64,000 nucleotides of DNA from Mesorhizobium erdmanii USDA 3471 (GCF_000472705.1 NZ_KI421454.1:147227-211226); one strand, 5' to 3'; positions 45,135-54,498 are shown, numbered from the stretch's first letter. Notes: a model not told the origin generated them from the sequence alone. Translations and numbers: made by a program.

Positions 45135-45181
45135 GATGGGTAAACTTGATTGTTTGGATATAATGCATCCATGGGATGGAT
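45135..45181 (-). promoter_or_regulatory. nod box upstream of the second acyltransferase
   Basis: The minus strand reads ATCCATCCCATGGATGCATT and then ATCCAAACAATCAAGTTTACC-CATC, matching the nod box consensus along its whole length. No nodD or nodA remnant accompanies it. Confidence 0.88.
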
Positions 45182-45206
45182 ATGGGGCCATGCCCACCGG
45201 CGACGG

Positions 45207-45327
45207 CCGGTCCTGGATCTGAAACTCGGCCTGATCGTGCGAGAGACAGTAGAGCGCCTGAAGCACCATGATCTTCAACATCATCACCGTATCAAAGGGC
45301 GGCCGTCCGCCCTTGGCGCTTCGGAGG
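45207..45327 (-). pseudogene. IS5-family transposase fragment
   Basis: The minus strand encodes AKGGRPPFDTVMMLKIMVLQ followed by ALYCLSHDQAEFQIQDR, the N-terminal region of IS5-type transposases. Both ends of the gene are missing. It lies exactly between the nod box and the left end of direct repeat copy 2. Confidence 0.8.
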
Positions 45328-46314
45328 CGGCGAAGCCGGTTGGCCGAGGCCGCCTGAGCCTTGCGAAGAAAAAACGGGCTCGGTTCACGAGCACCCGGCA
45401 CGCGCCGTCAGGGCGCGCGGGCGTCATCAAGTGCAGGCAGGCTGCCGCTTGCCGGATGCCTGGACGCCATGCCTTGCGCTGCGGTTTTATCAGCTCGCAG
45501 GACTTAACGCCGGTGTCCCCGCGAGGCGTGCCTCTGTGCCAACCGCTTGCACCTGAAATCTGCTTAGCTGTTCGGCGCCTTCGACCGCATGCCGCCACTC
45601 GGCACGCCGCCTGGCGAGCGAATTTTCGAGGTCTTGATTCCACTGGCGACGTTTTGGCGGAAATTCGCAACATGGGGTCACGGAGACGCGGGCAGCAAGG
45701 CCTGTATCGCAAGAGACTGGATGGGCAGCCATGACCTCCCGAGAGCGCAGCGACATGGCTTGGCACTGGCATCAGCTGATCATCGACCATGCGGACGACC
45801 TTGCTGCCATTCTCACCGCTGAGATGGGCAAGCCGCTTGCCGAAGCCGGCTCGGAAGTCTCTCACGCTGCTTGCGATCTGCAATGGGACGCCCGAAGAGG
45901 CCAAAGCCATCTATAGCGAGACGATCTCCCTGCCCTCGACGGGCCAGCGCATGCTGGCGGTCAAGCAGCCGATCGGCGTTGTTGGCACCATCACGCCGTG
46001 GAATTTTCTCGGCCTCGAGGGTTGCGCGCAAGAGCTCGCCGGCGCTGGCGGCCCGCTGCGCGGTCATCCTCAAACCTGCCGAACAGACGCCGCTTGTTGC
46101 AGGCGCAATGGTTGCACTCGGCGCGGAGGCCGGCTTTCCCGAAGGCGTCGGCAACCTGATCTGTGCCTGCAAAGGCGATGCCGTCGGCCGCACGCTGATT
46201 AGCCGATGAACTTGATCCACAGGCGCTTGAACCATGCGACGATGGCCTTGAGCCCCTTCGGCCGGGTGCCGCGCTTGAGAAGGCGGTCATAGGCGCGGCC
46301 GGCTTCGATCTGCT
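45328..46314. repeat. Direct repeat copy 2 (~1.0 kb) with gabD remnant
   Basis: Same content and orientation as 39305-40467: the GGCTCGGTTCACGAGCACCC block, gabD remnant and the minus-strand protein tail AYDRLLKRGTRPKGLKAIVA plus WFKRLWIKFIG. Copy 2 keeps the tail frame and is shorter by ~170 bp through indels. Its left end touches an IS5 fragment and its right end is ~90 bp from the restriction-modification gene. Confidence 0.8.
45640..46200 (+). pseudogene. gabD: Remnant of succinate-semialdehyde dehydrogenase gene (copy 2)
   Basis: Frames give MTSRERSDMAWHWHQLIIDH, ADDLAAILTAEMGKPLAEAG, KQPIGVVGTITPWNF and VILKPAEQTPLVAGAMVALG, the N-terminal third of a GabD-type dehydrogenase as in copy 1. 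Frameshifts differ from those in copy 1, so the copies decayed separately after duplication. Confidence 0.8.
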
Positions 46315-46400
46315 TTTGATGAGGTGTAACGGAAATGACTGGAATGGGTCTATCATCGGTCTTGGAGCAAGGGCGTCTCGCACAATTTGGCTGACCTGGG

Positions 46401-49400
46401 TCAGCTTGTTCGGCGTTTGGTGTTTCGCGGACGCTCTGCTGACGTCGGCTGGTTTTCGCGATCCTCGGTGGTCAATTGCTGCGGACCGACAACGGACTTG
46501 CGGCCACCTGCAATGGGCAACTTCATCTGCGGGGCACGTCGAACCTCTTCCGGCGTCGGACGACGACGTGGCCTTCTTGTCTTCAGACCGGATTTGGCGT
46601 GCTCGTTGAATGCCTCACGCGCCAGATTGAGTTCTAGGAGATTCGCCAGAGCTTGATCTTCAGAGATATCTGTAGGCCACCCGTAGGCTCCGGCAACGGC
46701 GGCATCCAGGTCCGAGTGAGCGTCGACCAACCACTGCGGACGCCGGTTGTAGAGGTTGGTCAGGGCACGCTCGCGGAGGATCGCGTGCGACACGATGTCC
46801 TTCGGAAGGATTTGATCCGGATAGCCGGGCACGACCTCGGGCTTGATCTGGACAAGGTCGCTCGGGTTGAGCCACGCGTTTCGTAAGTCATCAAGCCTCT
46901 TGGCCACCTGTGATATGGCGATGGCTCGTGAATCCTTTTCATATCGGACTGCTGGGATATCCGGCGTGAGGCCCTCGGGGAACGGGAAGGTCTCGAATAC
47001 CCCCGCACTATTGTAGGTTGGATCATTGCCGACGCCGTGCCACGAGCAAGTTCCGAAGCTCCAAGCCTCATGAAATCGGGAGTGAAGAATCCCGAAAAAG
47101 ACATCATCTGACCGAGAAAACGCGAAGATGCGGGAGTCGGGCACTATCGCTTGATCAAGCCACACGAATGTCCGATGCTTTGCGACGCGAGGTGTTGCCA
47201 TGTAACGCGAGTGGCCCTGCAAGGAAGCGTGAAAAGCCGGTCTCGGCTCCACGTGTCGCCACCAACGCTCGCGGTAGGCATCACGCCTGTTCTTTGAGCG
47301 CTCCGGAAACACATGCTCTCTAATGTGCTGGAACGGCGCCTCGTAGAGGGCAGCCTCCTGCTCGGACATCTCCCAGCCGAAATCCACAATCCACATGTCG
47401 CGGCCGCGGCGAGTGACGTCCATTCCATTGCGCCATGGACGGAGCACATCTGAGTTTGGCCTACCGTTGGGATTCATCGGCATCGAGAGCCAGGCCCGCG
47501 CCAAGCTACCCGGGACGTCGAAGGCACCGCCCTTCGTGTCGCCCATGAACGCTACGTTCTGGTTTTCAGACAGCCTGCGCGCCTTGGTCAAGTCGGTTAC
47601 GCCGGCGGTAAGATCTGCGTTTATCTGTGCAACCGTCCTCCCATCGAGGCACAACGGGTCCTCGCCGTGGCCGAAGCAGATTAGGGATACTCGTACGGCT
47701 GCGCCATCGACGACCCACGGCTCGTCACTCCAGGCTTCGAATAGCCGGCTTTCGGCGATGATCCGATCCAACACCCTTCTGTTCGCTCCACCGCGTATGG
47801 AATTCGTCGTGACCAGACCCACTCGACGCGTTCGATCTGCTGCGACAGCGGCGCGGGATTTCTCCACCCAATAGCAGACGAGATCAGCCTCGCGAGAGAC
47901 GCGCCCATCGTACATATCGAAAAGGCGATCAACCGTTGGATCGCCCAAGGCTTGCCGCATCAAACGCACGCCGACAAACGGCGGATTTCCAACGATGAAT
48001 TCTGCTTCTGGCCATTCTGCTTCAGCATCTTCCGAGACTGGTTGCAGTGCAGCAAGAAGGTCTCCTTGTGCGTCACGAGCTGTATCAACGTCTTGGGCCT
48101 GCCTAACCAAGGCGTCTCGCCTTTCGATTGCATCTAGCTTGCGTAGGATTGGTATCGATTTCGAGCGTATCCCATTCTTGATCTGCCACTGAATGTCTCC
48201 GATCCAAATGGTCGTGCGTGCAAGCTCGGCCGCCATCATGTTGATTTCGATGCCGCGCAGGATTTCAGGCCCTACGAGCGGAAGCTGAGCGGGCATGCCG
48301 AGCATCTCGCAGTCGAGGTTGGCGCGGTGTTCGATATCCTTCACACCCTGGAGAGCGAGGTATAGGAAGTTCCCAGACCCGCATGCCGGATCCAGGATGC
48401 GGAGCTTTCGCAGCCGTTCCGTGAACCGGGACCGTACTTCGGCGGCCGCTTCCTCCCGCGTCATCCGGCGGGATTGCTGCCTGCGCATTGGCGGCTTGCG
48501 ATTGCCATTCAGGAGTTCGACAATCTCCCGTCTTGCTTGTTCCCATTCCTGTCTCAGAGGCCTCAGGATGACCGGATCGACAAGACGCATAATTTTTTCT
48601 GGATCGGTGTAGTGCGCGCCGATCTGGGCGCGTTTTTCCGGGTCCAGAAACCGCTCGAACAGAGTTCCGAAAATCGTCGGATCGATGAGGCCCCAATCGA
48701 GGCTGTCTGCGGCGACAAGCAAACCAATGTCACCGTCATCGAGCCGTAGCGCTCGGCGACCATCAAACAGGCCGCCGTTGAACCATGTGATGTCGGTCAG
48801 GTCGAACTCGCCGCCGCGCTCCATTGCTTCAAACAGCTTGTCGAGGTAGCTCATGGCTCGTTCGGGAGCACGGGCCGATCGCTTCAGGAGCTTCGTGAAC
48901 AGGCCATCAGGCAGCAGGCTGACACTCTGGGCGAAAAAGCAGAAGACCAGCTGATTTACGAAATGAGCAATCTCATCTGGTGTGCCTCGCCCCTGAACGC
49001 GGAGTGCGATCGTGGAAAACTTGTCTGCTGCCTCCTTGGTGACCGCCGCGCGTGTTCGGGTCGGCCTCAGCTTTTCCGGGCTGAAGAAGACGTTGTGCAA
49101 CATCTCACGCGCTGAAGGTTCCGCCAGGTCATCTAGGGTGATCACGTATGTGGACGGAACGGTGTTCGTCCAAGCGGTATGGATGCGAAGGCGTTCGATG
49201 TCGCAAACGATGAGTAGCGGCGGGCTCAAAAGCGCCGGCGCGTATCGCATCAACTGGAGGAGGGCCTCGTCGAGGTTTCCCTTCTTACGCTTGTACTCCC
49301 ATGCGAAGTGATCCTTCTTCCAGACGTCAGCAAAACCTTTACCCCCTCCGAGCTTGTTCGCACCTTTCTCGAACGCGAAGAACGCGCCGGTCGGGTCCTC

Positions 49401-49547
49401 ATCGCTCGGAGACGGATGGCCGACCAGCGAGCAGATATCGAGGAAGTGTTCTTGAGCTGCCTGCCGCTCGCCAAGTTCCGACTTCCTCCACTTCTTGATG
49501 AAAGCAGCAGGCGTTATGGGCGTGAGCCCTGCGGCACCCAGACTCAT
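46401..49547 (-). CDS. MmeI-like type IIL restriction-modification enzyme
   Basis: A single 1048-residue polypeptide combining nuclease and N6-adenine methyltransferase. The N-terminal domain has a PD-(D/E)xK site, D74 with E84-Y-K86 in ADVWKKDHFAWEYKR, preceded by EHFLDICSLVGHPSPSDEDP as in MmeI. The methyltransferase part carries motif I DPACGSG at 386-392 and motif IV NPPF at 521-524. The C-terminal ~350 residues (after VPGSLARAWLS) form the target-recognition region, ending with QPEVVPGYP-like IKPEVVPGYPDQ and a basic tail. No partner gene is needed. DISARM-type DrmMI methylases are related, but no drmA/B/C genes are nearby. Start ATG 49547 behind GGAGG. Confidence 0.83.
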   Translation of the reverse strand: MSLGAAGLTPITPAAFIKKWRKSELGERQAAQEHFLDICSLVGHPSPSDEDPTGAFFAFEKGANKLGGGKGFADVWKKDHFAWEYKRKKGNLDEALLQLMRYAPALLSPPLLIVCDIERLRIHTAWTNTVPSTYVITLDDLAEPSAREMLHNVFFSPEKLRPTRTRAAVTKEAADKFSTIALRVQGRGTPDEIAHFVNQLVFCFFAQSVSLLPDGLFTKLLKRSARAPERAMSYLDKLFEAMERGGEFDLTDITWFNGGLFDGRRALRLDDGDIGLLVAADSLDWGLIDPTIFGTLFERFLDPEKRAQIGAHYTDPEKIMRLVDPVILRPLRQEWEQARREIVELLNGNRKPPMRRQQSRRMTREEAAAEVRSRFTERLRKLRILDPACGSGNFLYLALQGVKDIEHRANLDCEMLGMPAQLPLVGPEILRGIEINMMAAELARTTIWIGDIQWQIKNGIRSKSIPILRKLDAIERRDALVRQAQDVDTARDAQGDLLAALQPVSEDAEAEWPEAEFIVGNPPFVGVRLMRQALGDPTVDRLFDMYDGRVSREADLVCYWVEKSRAAVAADRTRRVGLVTTNSIRGGANRRVLDRIIAESRLFEAWSDEPWVVDGAAVRVSLICFGHGEDPLCLDGRTVAQINADLTAGVTDLTKARRLSENQNVAFMGDTKGGAFDVPGSLARAWLSMPMNPNGRPNSDVLRPWRNGMDVTRRGRDMWIVDFGWEMSEQEAALYEAPFQHIREHVFPERSKNRRDAYRERWWRHVEPRPAFHASLQGHSRYMATPRVAKHRTFVWLDQAIVPDSRIFAFSRSDDVFFGILHSRFHEAWSFGTCSWHGVGNDPTYNSAGVFETFPFPEGLTPDIPAVRYEKDSRAIAISQVAKRLDDLRNAWLNPSDLVQIKPEVVPGYPDQILPKDIVSHAILRERALTNLYNRRPQWLVDAHSDLDAAVAGAYGWPTDISEDQALANLLELNLAREAFNEHAKSGLKTRRPRRRPTPEEVRRAPQMKLPIAGGRKSVVGPQQLTTEDRENQPTSAERPRNTKRRTS

Positions 49548-49905
49548 TACACATCCCCTCCGACACAGTCATCGGACCCGGCAGAAGAGGTTGCCAATAA
49601 AACTCTGATTATTGGTTAATATTAGTCACCGATGCATCAATAATTGCCTCGCCCTGACCTATTATTGTGTAGCATCAGAAATAGGGGACACCATGCATTG
49701 TGGCAGCGGTGATCACACGACTGGAATGCATTTCCTGGTTTCCTGAAGCGCTTTCCATTCGACTTCCGGCGCGGAAAAAACGCGTCAGCGAGCGCCCGAC
49801 TAATTAAAGCGCGGCGCGCTGGCACTGGACCGCGGCAGTTTGCGGGCTTTCTACTCGTGTTCCGGTGGATGGCAACCCACGCTTTGGCTCAACATGGTTT
49901 GCCTA
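49548..49905. other. Intergenic region upstream of the restriction-modification gene
   Basis: About 360 bp with no recognisable gene. The part at 49590-49680 is AT-rich (ATTATTGGTTAATATTAG) and is the likely promoter of the restriction-modification gene. The 3' end of the membrane operon also lies here. Confidence 0.4.
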
Positions 49906-50931
49906 TTAATTGCCTTCGTGATGCCCCTCGGCGGCCAGCTTCTGCTTGCTCTTGCGTACTCGGATCTCGATACGACGCCTTTCTGGAGCGTCGCCTGACT
50001 GAGCTCCATCCGTGAGGCGATCATCCGGCAGGATCAGTTGGCCGCCTGACATGGGTAGGATGTTCAAATGATCAAACGCCGGTATCTTTTTCAGAACGGA
50101 CGCGACGGATATCGCTCGCGCGAGGCCTAGCCCGGCATTATCACCCGGCTCCATTTCGCTGACGCTCTCATCCCCAGAGAGTACGCGCCCCAGAACGAAG
50201 TCCATGTTCGACTGCCTCGACAATCGCTGCTCGTCAGTGTGGCCAATGACCTCGACGACATCGACATCGTATTTTGCGACGATATCGGCAATCTGCTCGG
50301 CAATAGCGCCCTCAAGCTTGGCCTTAAAGGCCGGTTTGAGTTCGGCACTGCTGACTTCGAAGGAATAGCCCTTGGCTTCGCTCAGATTGATGATCGGTGG
50401 CAGATCCTTAGGCTGCCGTGTCGTTTCAGCGAGTTCCTTTTCGGCTTCAGCCAGCTTCCGTTCGGCTTCGGTCGCACGCTGATCTGCTGAGACTAGCTTG
50501 CGTACGTCGTCGGCTGAGAGATTGTTGTCTCGGACCGCGACTGTGGCTTCCGCCAGCTGAACTGCTTCGTCGGCCGACAGTCCCTTTTGCTCGATCTGCT
50601 CGATCGCTTTTTTGGCGAGGACGAGCTTTCGCCATTCCTCATCAGGCACTTTGTGCCCAGTGAAGCGCTCCATGAGCTCGGCAACCTGGGCCAGCAGGTT
50701 CTTGTTCTCCTGCTTGAGTTGCTGAATCACTGCTTCGCTGCGGGATACCCTTTCAAGGGCAGTTTCCAATTCGGCCTTCTTCTTTGCGACAATGGCGCCT
50801 GCAACCAACAGCAGGCAGAAGACGAGCAGGAGCATCGTTTCGGCCATGGTGAGCCCGAGGATCAAGCCGCGGGCATAGCCTTTCTTTTCGTAGCCGACCG
50901 AAGCTCCGCCGGGTTCGTTCAGCGCCACCAT
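49906..50931 (-). CDS. OmpA/MotB-like membrane protein (gene 4 of membrane operon)
   Basis: 341 residues: a single N-terminal membrane segment (about 22-48, with TMAETMLLLVFCLLLVAG), a coiled coil (~50-115), an Ala/Glu-rich linker and a C-terminal OmpA-like peptidoglycan-binding domain (~185-335; VVEVIGHTDEQRL, LGLARAISVASVLKKI, APERRRIEIRVRK). This is the plan of MotB, TolR-type and ZorB stator subunits. An acidic residue at the start of the membrane segment (Glu in TMAETM) could serve in ion passage, by analogy only. The start overlaps the end of the MotA/ExbB-like gene by 13 bp, so the two are coupled. Confidence 0.8.
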   Translation of the reverse strand: MVALNEPGGASVGYEKKGYARGLILGLTMAETMLLLVFCLLLVAGAIVAKKKAELETALERVSRSEAVIQQLKQENKNLLAQVAELMERFTGHKVPDEEWRKLVLAKKAIEQIEQKGLSADEAVQLAEATVAVRDNNLSADDVRKLVSADQRATEAERKLAEAEKELAETTRQPKDLPPIINLSEAKGYSFEVSSAELKPAFKAKLEGAIAEQIADIVAKYDVDVVEVIGHTDEQRLSRQSNMDFVLGRVLSGDESVSEMEPGDNAGLGLARAISVASVLKKIPAFDHLNILPMSGGQLILPDDRLTDGAQSGDAPERRRIEIRVRKSKQKLAAEGHHEGN

Positions 50932-52181
50932 CTCGGCCTCGGCTGGACTTTCTCCACGATCGGCTGGGAGGCCTGCTGCCCGGCATCAGCGCCGTTGGCT
51001 GTTGCCGTTGCGCCTGGCTTCTCACCCTGCGCAGTTGCCGCCGAAATGGGGATGAAGATGGGAGGTTCAACAGACGGTTCATTGGCGTGCACAGGTGCAA
51101 CCGGAGGAATTTCGTTCGGGACGGACACACGATCGCGATCGAGGATGCGGGATAGCAGGTTCGTCGTACTGGCGTTTTGCTCAGCCTGCTTCTCAAGCCT
51201 CTCCAGGAGGAGCTTCTGATGCGCCGCCATCCTCAAGACGGTATCCGAAAGCTTGTCGGTCCTTTCCCCCTGCTCTTTGGAAAGCGCCTCAGCCCGCTCG
51301 GTGAACCTTCCGACAGACGCTGCAAGCACCTTGAGAACTGTGACGACATCCGTCTTGAGGACCTCGTCCGGAATAACCACGTTGGCGAGCTTCCCGGCAA
51401 CTATGTCGGCCTGCGCCTCGAACTTCGAGATCGTGCCAGCCATGGAGGCATTCGCCGTGTCGAGCGACGCTGCGACTGTGTCGACCTTTTCAGCGACACC
51501 TGAAAACCTGCTTTCGATACGGCCGAACGTGTCATCGAGGCTTTTGGCTATCTTCTCCGAAGTCTCCTGGACGGGCTTTATCGCTTTGGCGGCCATACCC
51601 TCGAAGGCCTGTCGGACCTGATCGCCGTTCTTCTCCGCCTGTCGGGCTATTTCGTCGAAGCCTTCTTCCAACATCTGATTGCAAACCCGGCGGAAGTCGG
51701 CGAACTCACGCGCTACGCTTTCCATCTCGGTGCGCACGCGACGTGTCATGTCCGCGAGCTCGTGACGGGCAGCCCGTTCCACGTCGGCGGGGTCGCGTCG
51801 GACCTGATTGTGGAAGATGCGCAGCGCGATGCCTGTGATGGTCGACGTCACGGCAATGCCGAAATTCCTGACGATTTCGTCGGTCGATGCGTCTGTGCCG
51901 AACTGGTAAAGCGAGGTGCCCAGGCTGGAGAGCGTGAACAGGAAGCCCATGTAATAGAGGTTGTCACCTGTCTGCTCGTCGTGAACGCGCAACTTCCCGA
52001 CGTACCAGGAAAACGCGAAGTAGCCGATCATGATGCCGATCGGCACCGTTGACGAGATAACGGGACTTATGCCGGCGGTCTTTGTGACGGCGATGAAAAT
52101 GCACCCCCCTACCGTTAGCGCGATATAGAAAGCCTGCGGGAAGATCCACGTATCGAGGAAGGATTGTCTACGCGCGGCCAT
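50919..52181 (-). CDS. MotA/ExbB-like membrane protein with coiled-coil tail (gene 3)
   Basis: 420 residues with four membrane segments (~13-33, 43-62, 76-95, 103-123). The last two, MGFLFTLSSLGTSLYQF and IVRNFGIAVTSTITGIALRI, have the Gly/Thr/Ser-rich packing pattern of MotA/TolQ/ExbB channel proteins. A long cytoplasmic coiled coil follows (~130-330) and then a Pro/Ala-rich tail. ZorA of Zorya defence systems has the same order: channel helices, then a long helical tail. It abuts the VWA-like gene (3 bp gap) and overlaps the OmpA-like gene by 13 bp. Confidence 0.75.
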   Translation of the reverse strand: MAARRQSFLDTWIFPQAFYIALTVGGCIFIAVTKTAGISPVISSTVPIGIMIGYFAFSWYVGKLRVHDEQTGDNLYYMGFLFTLSSLGTSLYQFGTDASTDEIVRNFGIAVTSTITGIALRIFHNQVRRDPADVERAARHELADMTRRVRTEMESVAREFADFRRVCNQMLEEGFDEIARQAEKNGDQVRQAFEGMAAKAIKPVQETSEKIAKSLDDTFGRIESRFSGVAEKVDTVAASLDTANASMAGTISKFEAQADIVAGKLANVVIPDEVLKTDVVTVLKVLAASVGRFTERAEALSKEQGERTDKLSDTVLRMAAHQKLLLERLEKQAEQNASTTNLLSRILDRDRVSVPNEIPPVAPVHANEPSVEPPIFIPISAATAQGEKPGATATANGADAGQQASQPIVEKVQPRPRWWR

Positions 52182-52184
52182 GGG

Positions 52185-53018
52185 TTACATCCCTTCCAGC
52201 TTTGTAAAGTCGCTGAGATTGCCCCCGTTCTCCGAAAACCACTGCGTCCAAAAATTGGCGTGGTCGACGGACGGGAACTTCCTTTCCGGCCTGTTGAAAT
52301 AGAGAATGGTTACGTCGGCGCCGAGAAGATCGGTCCTGAAGCGCGAATTCGCTGGGCTTTTCTTGAAGGCGTTGTAGTCGGCGCCCGCTTTGTATTGGGA
52401 ATAGGCGGGCGTGTTCTCCATCATGTCCGACACGAGGACCAACCGTTTTGGAACATTGTCGAACATGCCGTTGTCGAACAGGCTGAGCTTCAGTTTCTGG
52501 ATGCCAGCCATGATCGGCGACTGATCAGCCTGGCTATCCGCCGGCAAGTGCTCCGGCAGTTCCTTGAGGGGCTTGTCGAAGGCCTCTTCCCAGATTCTCT
52601 GATGCTTTCCGGGATTGCTGGTCCAGACGTCAACCGTTGAGCCGTCTCCCGGATTGCATCGCGCGTACAGCTCTTTCAGGTCGCCAGGTACCGCTGTCAA
52701 GGTGCCAACCCAGAGGTAGCCGCCTTGCTTGATTGAGCCGGCAATCTGCCTGAATTTGTTGGCAAGATCCTCCATGGTCGCCTGCGGGACGGGATCAGAG
52801 GTGTCAAAAAGAACAGCGGTGACGCTGTTCGGTCCCGCCTTTGTCGGGCAGCCCGTCTTTGCGTCTGTTTCCACCACGTCCCGGGCCTTTACGTTGAGCC
52901 AGACGTAGCCGGAAAACATTGCGAGCGAGGCAAGTCCAAGCAGGATTGCTCCGACAATCGCTCCAACGCCTTTCCCGCGCGAGCTCCCTGCCCTGCGACG
53001 GCTTCTAGGCCTGGCCAT
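52185..53018 (-). CDS. Membrane-anchored VWA-like protein (gene 2)
   Basis: ATG 53018 gives MARPRSRRRAGSSRGKG and one membrane segment (~18-41); the rest is probably periplasmic. The soluble part begins SVTAVLFDTSDPVPQATMED, like the first strand and metal-site loop of a von Willebrand A fold (D-x-S), continues with YARCNPGDGSTVDVWTSNPG and has KRLVLVSDMMENTPAYSQYK, where the second metal-site Asp would lie. The MIDAS is not fully canonical. I know similar uncharacterised proteins but no named function. It overlaps the upstream gene by 14 bp and is 3 bp from the MotA/ExbB-like gene. Confidence 0.65.
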   Translation of the reverse strand: MARPRSRRRAGSSRGKGVGAIVGAILLGLASLAMFSGYVWLNVKARDVVETDAKTGCPTKAGPNSVTAVLFDTSDPVPQATMEDLANKFRQIAGSIKQGGYLWVGTLTAVPGDLKELYARCNPGDGSTVDVWTSNPGKHQRIWEEAFDKPLKELPEHLPADSQADQSPIMAGIQKLKLSLFDNGMFDNVPKRLVLVSDMMENTPAYSQYKAGADYNAFKKSPANSRFRTDLLGADVTILYFNRPERKFPSVDHANFWTQWFSENGGNLSDFTKLEGM

Positions 53019-54498
53019 CGAGCGTCTCCGGATACAGCTTGTCGAGGTCGCGATACTTTTCGATCCCGGACTCACATTCCTTGCCCACCTGCAGCATCTG
53101 CTCGTTCAGCGCCTGCTGGGCCGCGGCAATTGATGAAGCAAGATCGCTATCCTTGATCTCACCGTCGTTTTGGACAATGGGCGTGGTCTTTTGGAGTTTA
53201 AAGGGCTGGGAGAAGTGTTTTGGAGCGGGAGTTTTGCGCGCCCGAATGTTTGCTTCGCGGTATTTTGAAAGCAGCTGGTTGCAACTCCTCTCGAGCTGCT
53301 CTTGATGTTCATTGAACAGAGCCAAAAGCCGCGCACGGCTGGATAGGATTGCAGCGTGTTCTCTTCTACGGCTGCTTAGCCCCTTCAAGATGTCTTCGAC
53401 CTTGGTATTGTGGTCGTCGCGCAATTCGATGAGGCGGTCTATGAGGTCGGCTTTGGTATCGGTGTAATCCTGCCGCCTCTCCCGGCGCCTTTTTTCCACG
53501 CCGGCATAACCTGGATATGGATCGAGAACGAACCAGCCGTCGATGAAGGCGATGATAGAAAAGAGCAGACCGACCAGGAAGAGCATCCACGATCTCACCT
53601 CCTCAAGCCCGAGCGGGTTATGGAGCATTCTCTGGACCGCAATGTTGCCAGCTCCGTCGGCGAGCGTTCCGCTGACCTCACGATAGTGCGCAAGCAGCAA
53701 GTTGATCCCGAGTGCAATAGCGGCATAGAGCAGGATGAAAACGGTTCCGACAAGCTTCCCTCCCCAAGACCGATGGGTCACCCAGCGCACGCAGAAGATG
53801 GCGAAAATCAACGCGGACACGATATTCACGAAGGAAAAGGCGAATGCTTCCGTGGCACCACCGAGGAAGCCTTGGTCGTTGCCCTTGGCCAGAAAGGATC
53901 CGTTGAGATACGTCTCGACCAGCAGGAGGAAAATAAGGAGCGCCACCCTGAAAAGATGGGCTGTTCCTTGCTGCAGTCTGGCAACACGGTCCAGGCGGTG
54001 GTTCTTGCGGAAGCTGGAAAGCTCTCTGGTGGCCTCATGAAGGTCGGTTCGCTTGGCGTGAAGGGTATCCAAACCGACCGCTATTTCTCCCTTGAAGTCG
54101 GACAGGCTTGAAGAATTGGCCTGCTGAAGGAGGCCGAACTGCTCCTCAAGGCCCAGGTTCGCAACGCGGCCGGAGAAGAGGTGAAGCTGATCCTCCAGGA
54201 TCTGGTGGGCCGCCTTTTTCTCATCCTGCACCCTTTCGACGATGGAGTGTTCGATCTCGTCGAAGGTCTTCGACGAGGACGATGGCTGGTCTTTTTCGCC
54301 ATGCGCCGTTCCCTGACCGTCGAGGTCCATGTCCCGGGCAATCTTTTCGACATTGAGACTCGGGAAAATGTCTGCCCCCACCCTATAGTCGTGGTTCGCT
54401 TCCATTATCCGATTGCGCAGCTTCTCGAGCGCTTCAAACCTCGCAGCCAACGTCTTTACCCCTACGATCGAACCCCGGAAAAAACATGCTTGCAGCAC
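53005..54498 (-). CDS. Four-TM coiled-coil membrane protein (gene 1 of membrane operon)
   Basis: About 497 residues. The first ~180 are soluble and helical (EIEHSIVERVQDEKKAAHQI), then four membrane segments (~184-203, 219-237, 249-270, 303-323), then a long coiled coil (~335-430) and a helical end. No catalytic motif was seen. The first possible start is GTG 54498; ATG 54405 is an alternative without a good ribosome site. It is the promoter-proximal gene of a four-gene set whose neighbours overlap by 13-14 bp or lie 3 bp apart, so it should be part of one complex with the stator-like pair. Confidence 0.65.
   Translation of the reverse strand: MLQACFFRGSIVGVKTLAARFEALEKLRNRIMEANHDYRVGADIFPSLNVEKIARDMDLDGQGTAHGEKDQPSSSSKTFDEIEHSIVERVQDEKKAAHQILEDQLHLFSGRVANLGLEEQFGLLQQANSSSLSDFKGEIAVGLDTLHAKRTDLHEATRELSSFRKNHRLDRVARLQQGTAHLFRVALLIFLLLVETYLNGSFLAKGNDQGFLGGATEAFAFSFVNIVSALIFAIFCVRWVTHRSWGGKLVGTVFILLYAAIALGINLLLAHYREVSGTLADGAGNIAVQRMLHNPLGLEEVRSWMLFLVGLLFSIIAFIDGWFVLDPYPGYAGVEKRRRERRQDYTDTKADLIDRLIELRDDHNTKVEDILKGLSSRRREHAAILSSRARLLALFNEHQEQLERSCNQLLSKYREANIRARKTPAPKHFSQPFKLQKTTPIVQNDGEIKDSDLASSIAAAQQALNEQMLQVGKECESGIEKYRDLDKLYPETLDGQA

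Noticed and set aside
45014..45172. Upstream extension of the acyltransferase frame into the nod box
   Set aside because: A start inside the NodD-binding site is implausible; a ribosome site and the family's usual N-terminus support 45013.
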